Part shown: positions 59,960-64,000 of the stretch, piece by piece
Layout: each line of letters opens with the position of its first letter
Numbering within the stretch: position 1 is the first letter of the stretch
Assembly (NCBI RefSeq): GCF_013410565.1
Contig: NZ_JACCFO010000001.1
Location: 4,898,001-4,962,000 of the forward strand
Direction: 5' to 3'
From: Streptomonospora nanhaiensis
Lineage (GTDB): Bacteria; Actinomycetota; Actinomycetes; Streptosporangiales; Streptosporangiaceae
Length of the DNA: 64,000 nucleotides
The notes under the pieces: model-generated
Database searches by the model: none
Told to the model about the DNA's origin: nothing
Seen by the model: the letters and a program-made list of their open reading frames with translations, nothing else
Position numbers and translations under genes: made by a program

Positions 59960-59988
59960 GCGGGCGGGTACGCGAAAGGCCCGCCCGC
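59960..59988 (+). terminator. Hairpin after the 91-aa protein gene
   Basis: 9-bp arms GCGGGCGGG (59960-59968) and CCCGCCCGC (59980-59988), directly after the stop. A second, stronger inverted repeat with 17-bp perfect arms (60058-60074, 60088-60104) follows. Confidence 0.6.
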
Positions 59989-60186
59989 CGGGCCGCGCCC
60001 TCCGCACTCCGATCACCGCACCCCCTGAACACCCGCACCCCGATGTCCGGTCACCGTCCCCCGCCTCCGGGGCGCGCCCAGCGGCGCCGCCCCGGAGGCG
60101 GGGGCCGCGGTGCCCGTGCCCCGGCGCGCCGCCGCCCCGCGGAAAACGGCTTGCCCCCCGCGGGCAGGCCCGGGTGCAATGGCCCG

Positions 60187-60987
<801 letters not shown>

Positions 60988-61045
60988 GCCGGCCCGCCGC
61001 CCGGGGGCGGCCCCCGGCGTAGGCGGGGACTAGTACGGTCGGGGC

Positions 61046-61351
61046 ATGAGACTCCGCCATATCGCGCTGTTCAAGTGGGCAGAGGGCGTCACGCCCGACC
61101 AGGTCGCCGAGGTCGAGCGGGTGCTCGCGCCGCTGCCCGCCGCCATCCCCCAGTTGCGCGCCTACGCCTTCGGGCCCGACGCCCGGATCAGCGAGGGCGC
61201 CTACGACTTCGCCGTGGTGGCCGACGTCGACGACGAGGACGGCTTCGCCGCCTACCGGGACCACCCCGAGCACCAGGCCGCGCTCGCGGTGATCCGGCCG
61301 CTGCTGGCCGACCGCGCGGCCGTGCAGATCCGCGTGGACGCCGGCGCCTGA
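61046..61351 (+). CDS. Dabb (stress-responsive alpha/beta barrel) domain protein
   Basis: 101-residue ferredoxin-like dimeric barrel protein: IRHIALFKWAEGVT-type start, LPAAIPQLRAYAFGPDARI, DFAVVADVDDEDGFAAYRDHPEHQ, ending in a short strand. Dabb proteins include olivetolic-acid cyclase-like and stress proteins, but most bacterial ones lack a known activity. The His in HIALFKW and YRDHPEHQ are conserved in the family. TACGGT (61034-61039) ends six bases before the ATG; likely leaderless. Confidence 0.85.
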   Translation: MRLRHIALFKWAEGVTPDQVAEVERVLAPLPAAIPQLRAYAFGPDARISEGAYDFAVVADVDDEDGFAAYRDHPEHQAALAVIRPLLADRAAVQIRVDAGA

Positions 61352-61509
61352 GCCCGCCCGGCCGGCCCGGCCGACCCGGCCGGCCGGACCATCGGTGGGT
61401 CCTGTTCCCGCCGCGCGGCGGGGAGCGGGCGCGGCGGCGGCCCGGCGGGCCGGTCCCGGTGCCGGTGGGCGCGTTCCCCGCAGTGTGGTCGGCGTCGTGG
61501 GGGTTGCGC

Positions 61510-61523
61510 TAGAACCCGTTCTA
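61510..61523. promoter_or_regulatory. KstR-type box TAGAACCCGTTCTA without an adjacent target gene
   Basis: Perfect 6-2-6 palindrome that fits TNNAACNNGTTNNA, the known consensus of the TetR-family steroid/lipid regulator KstR. It lies in a 296-base gap between two convergent genes, so no obvious gene is controlled from it. Confidence 0.4.
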
Positions 61524-61604
61524 CAACTACGTTCGAGGCGCGGCCCCGTGCGGCCGGACGCCGCCGCGCAGTGCCGCGCCACCTGCCGGAGGCGGATCGC
61601 GCCC

Positions 61605-61622
61605 CGCCACCGGCGGGTGGCG
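61605..61622 (-). terminator. Small hairpin after the FkbM gene
   Basis: 7-bp perfect stem CGCCACC/GGTGGCG with GGCG loop, 26 bases beyond the stop on the minus strand. Confidence 0.4.
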
Positions 61623-61647
61623 CCCCGGCGCCCCGCGCGGCAGCCGG

Positions 61648-62685
61648 CTAGGCCACCGGGATCCCCATCGCCGCGAGTTCGGCTCCGCCGCGCGTGGTGA
61701 CGAACCAGTCGCGGAACCGGTCGTGCGGCGCCGGCGCGCCGGCCGGGGCCAGGGCGCGCTCGCCGACCAGGTGGAACCGGTAGCCGTGCGGCGCGAGCAG
61801 GCCGCTCAGCCGGTCGGCGTCGGCCCCCGGCAGCACCTCGCACAGGATGTCGGGCCGGTGTGCGGCCAGGAACTCCTGCCCGTGCTCGAACACCGCCGCC
61901 TCGGTGCCCTCCACGTCGACCTTGAGCACGGCGGGCGCGCCCGGCGGCACGGCGGCGGTGAGGGAGTCCAGCGCCACCACCTCCACGGGCACACCGTCGG
62001 CGAACACCATCTCGGCGGAGTAGTAGCAGGGCAGCGCGGAGTCGCCCGACCGCGCGGGCATGGTGACGGTGGTCGCGGGGTCGCCCACCCCGACGTGGTG
62101 CAGCGTGGTGCGGTGCAGCACCCGGTTGCGCACGCAGTTGTCGAACAGGGTGTGCACCACCTCGGGCACGATCTCGAAGGCGTGCGCGCGCAGCCGCGGG
62201 TTGACCGCGGTGCCCGCCAGGGTGAACAGGCCGGTGTAGGCGCCGATGTCCAGCAGCACCGCGCTGCGCCGGGCGGCGGCGGCGAACACCCGCAGCGCCA
62301 GGTCGTCGGCGGCGCCCGGGCGCCGGCCCGCGCCCCAGTACAGTTCGGCCGCCACCACGCACGCCGAGGGGCGCAGCATGGTGAACGCGGCGGGTTCGGC
62401 GCCGGGCACCAGGCCGGTGACCTCGGCGACCCGGGCGGGCACCGGCAGCCGGCCGGTGCGGCGCAGGCCCGGCGCCGCCACCGCCACCGCGGCCCGCATG
62501 GCGAGGTTGGCCGGGCCCCAGCCCAGCAGCCGCTTGACGGGCCTCTTGGCGCCGTACCAGCCGCGCCGGCGCGCCCGGGGCGTGGCACGGAAGTCCACCG
62601 CCGCGCCGGCGCCCGCGCGCGCCCCGGTGCGGGGCGGGCCGGCGGGGGAGCGGTGCCGCCCGCCCGTGGTCGACTCCACCGCCAT
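61648..62685 (-). CDS. FkbM-family methyltransferase
   Basis: 345-residue SAM-dependent methyltransferase. SAM motif I LLDIGAYTGLFTL (~140-152), FEIVPEVVHTLFDNC (~167) and the FkbM hallmark LKVDVEGTEAAVFEHG (~255-270) are clear. FkbM enzymes O-methylate sugars, polyketides or other small molecules. The first ~60 residues are a basic, Arg/Gly-rich extension. ATG 62685 has GGAGGG six bases upstream. It lies downstream of the Cys-rich peptide gene on the same strand, but behind a strong hairpin. Confidence 0.85.
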   Translation of the reverse strand: MAVESTTGGRHRSPAGPPRTGARAGAGAAVDFRATPRARRRGWYGAKRPVKRLLGWGPANLAMRAAVAVAAPGLRRTGRLPVPARVAEVTGLVPGAEPAAFTMLRPSACVVAAELYWGAGRRPGAADDLALRVFAAAARRSAVLLDIGAYTGLFTLAGTAVNPRLRAHAFEIVPEVVHTLFDNCVRNRVLHRTTLHHVGVGDPATTVTMPARSGDSALPCYYSAEMVFADGVPVEVVALDSLTAAVPPGAPAVLKVDVEGTEAAVFEHGQEFLAAHRPDILCEVLPGADADRLSGLLAPHGYRFHLVGERALAPAGAPAPHDRFRDWFVTTRGGAELAAMGIPVA

Positions 62686-62760
62686 GGCCGCCCTCCGTGT
62701 CCACGCGCTCACCCAACGCGGCCAGCCTAGCCGGGCGGCGCGGCGCGGGCCGGGCCTCCA

Positions 62761-62804
62761 CGCCGAAAGCCCGCGGACCGGATGGGGTCCGCGGGCCTTC
62801 GGCG
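62761..62804 (-). terminator. Strong terminator after the Cys-rich peptide gene
   Basis: 19-bp stem with one mismatch (62761-62779 with 62786-62804) and a six-base loop, 66 bases after the peptide stop. It separates the peptide transcript from the FkbM gene. Confidence 0.75.
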
Positions 62805-62870
62805 GGCCGCGCCGCTGCGGGGAGCGGGGGGTACGGGATCGCGCGGCGGGCCGGGATCGGCGGGGGCTGG

Positions 62871-62981
62871 TCAGCCGCAGCTGCCCCCGCAGCTGCAGGA
62901 GCCGCCGCTCTGGCAGCCGCAGCCGCAGCCGGAACCGCAGTTGCAGCCGGGGACAAGCAGGACGGGTGCGGATTCGGGCAT
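62871..62981 (-). CDS. Tiny Cys/Gly-rich peptide (36 aa, 8 Cys)
   Basis: ATG 62981 has a perfect ribosome site GAGGAGG (62992-62986) four bases upstream. The peptide has a hydrophobic start (residues 1-12, MPESAPVLLVPG) and a core of Cys, Gly and Ser with Cys at 13, 15, 19, 21, 23, 29, 31 and 35 (C-x-C, then C-G-C-G-C, then C-S-C). This pattern suggests metal binding (metallothionein-like) or a modified peptide. An in-frame ATG at 63044 (GGAG upstream) would add 21 Arg-rich residues. It lies downstream of a CydB-like gene on the same strand and ends before a strong terminator. I know no characterised relative. Confidence 0.7.
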   Translation of the reverse strand: MPESAPVLLVPGCNCGSGCGCGCQSGGSCSCGGSCG

Positions 62982-63136
62982 GGGGCCTCCTCGGACCGGG
63001 CGCGCCCGCAGGTCGGGGAGCACGCGGGCGCGCGGGTGTGCCATGTGCTCGCTCCAAGGCTCACCTGCCCGCTGGCCGTGATCGCCAACCGAACGGTGAG
63101 GAAGGTGTCACCCCCCCGGCGCCACCCCCCGCACCC

Positions 63137-64000
63137 TCAGCCGAAGAAGCCGCCCGCCGGCGCGGGGCGGCGCAGCGTCCGGTACAGGGCCACCTGGCCG
63201 ACCGCCATGACGGGCACCGCCGGGCCCACGGCCAGCCAGAACAGCGCGGACGTGGACGCGGGGACGGCGGCCACCGGCAGCGCCACCGAGGCCGCCACCA
63301 GCAGCGGCACCAGCGCCATCGCCGCCGCCGAGGTGTGCCGGGCCAGCCCCGGGCCCGACAGGCCCGAGGTCGCCGCCAGCACCGCCACCAGGGGCACGGC
63401 GAGGGCGGCGGCGAGCAGCGGCCGGTCCAGCGCGGCGCCGCCGGGCAGCAGCGCGGCGCCCGCGGTGAGCAGCGCCCCGACCAGCGCCGCGCGCGCCAGC
63501 GGCCGGGTGGCCCGCGCGGCGGCGTCGGCGCTCTCGGCCGCGTCGGAGCGCGGCGCGGGCGCGGCGGCGGCCGCCCCCGCGCCCACGGCGGCGGGCACCG
63601 GCGCCGGGGCCTCATGGGGGACCAGCCGCTCGGCGCCGAAGGCGGCACCGCGCAGCGCGAACAGCGCCGCCACGGTGGCCGCGCAGGCGAGCGCGAAGGG
63701 GCTCAGCAGGGCGCCGTCGGCGAGCAGCCCGGCGACCGCCAGGCCCAACGCCACCGCCAGCGTCCAGCTCCCGGCGGTGATCCCCACGTCGCACGCGCCC
63801 CGGCCCGCGGCCGAGGCCCACCGGCCGCGGAACCACAGCCCGGCGTCGCGGAGCAGCCAGCCGGCCAGCAGGGCGGTGAAGACCGGCCACATGCCGGTGA
63901 CGGCCTCGGTCTTGAGGGCGGGGAACAGGCCGGCCACCACGCCGATGGTGCCGACCAGCCAGACCTCGGTGCCCAGGAAGTAGGGCGCCGCGGCGCGCAC
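63137..64000 (-). CDS. CydB-like (cytochrome bd oxidase subunit II-like) membrane protein, partial
   Basis: At least 287 residues; the 5' end lies outside the window. About eight hydrophobic helices. The stretch GTEVWLVGTIGVVAGLFPALKTEAVTGMW (key residues ~10-38) and LRDAGLWFRGRW, then a small-residue GSW helix, follow the CydB pattern (DGNEVWL...FAAFP...LRGVAFEFR), but several usual residues differ, notably G-T for the D-G-N before EVWL. A charged Ala/Pro linker (~130-160) splits the two halves. No CydA is visible; it may lie beyond the edge. Probably co-transcribed with the Cys-rich peptide. Confidence 0.6.
   Translation of the reverse strand: MRAAAPYFLGTEVWLVGTIGVVAGLFPALKTEAVTGMWPVFTALLAGWLLRDAGLWFRGRWASAAGRGACDVGITAGSWTLAVALGLAVAGLLADGALLSPFALACAATVAALFALRGAAFGAERLVPHEAPAPVPAAVGAGAAAAAPAPRSDAAESADAAARATRPLARAALVGALLTAGAALLPGGAALDRPLLAAALAVPLVAVLAATSGLSGPGLARHTSAAAMALVPLLVAASVALPVAAVPASTSALFWLAVGPAVPVMAVGQVALYRTLRRPAPAGGFFG

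Noticed and set aside
61510-61523. LexA/SOS box
   Set aside because: GAAC and GTTC are two bases apart; the actinobacterial SOS box needs four.

Overview
The window is chromosomal DNA of a very GC-rich actinobacterium. Codon third positions are almost all G or C, GTG starts are common, several genes look leaderless, and the core block rlmN ... dxr-rip1-ispG-GNAT is the one known from mycobacteria and Streptomyces. A CebR/CelR-type cellobiose operator, two PucR regulators and tandem giant LuxR regulators fit a Nocardiopsis/Streptomonospora/Thermobifida-like organism (Nocardiopsaceae); the family is an inference. I see no tRNA, rRNA, insertion sequence, prophage or CRISPR array.

Layout. 0-6.3 kb: cdsA (possibly 5'-truncated by the window edge), an ArsR-MFS pair, a small protein, a SUFU-domain protein, rlmN and a VTT-type membrane protein. 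6.3-13.2 kb: a catabolic island with Lrp and PucR regulators, a class III aminotransferase and mmsA, followed by a small CxxC protein and a nitrilase-family amidase. 13.3-24.4 kb: mostly exported or hydrolytic accessory genes (alpha/beta hydrolase, secreted phospholipase A2, HsdR-N-like nuclease, GH1 beta-glucosidase, anchored extracytoplasmic protein, beta-lactamase-fold hydrolase, DacB, trypsin-like protease). 24.6-31.8 kb: the isoprenoid/site-2-protease block dxr, rip1, ispG, then a secreted S33 peptidase and the GNAT gene. 31.9-35.2 kb: pta-ackA. 35.3-42.0 kb: a peptide/nickel-type ABC operon (lipoprotein, two permeases, fused double ATPase) and a CooC-like ATPase. 42.4-52.1 kb: an anti-sigma-like ATPase, an HSL esterase, a truncated adenylation-domain protein, two tandem LuxR ATPase regulators and an unusual hisS. 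52.7-61.4 kb: PucR plus NCS2 permease, an orphan conservon GTPase, secA2, a small protein, a methyltransferase and a Dabb protein. 61.6-64 kb: an FkbM methyltransferase, a tiny Cys-rich peptide gene and a CydB-like membrane protein running off the right edge.

How the genes work together. Divergent PucR and the aminotransferase-mmsA pair should convert an amino acid such as beta-alanine or a valine product to an acyl-CoA. pta-ackA interconvert acetyl-CoA and acetate. dxr and ispG are two steps of the MEP pathway. The GH1 gene appears to be under cellobiose control. The most unusual material is the Cys-rich peptide beside the CydB-like gene, the pair of palindromes sharing one 9-bp core around the CooC-like ATPase and the ABC transporter, the degenerate adenylation-domain gene with its repeat-bearing upstream region, and several uncharacterised palindromic operators.
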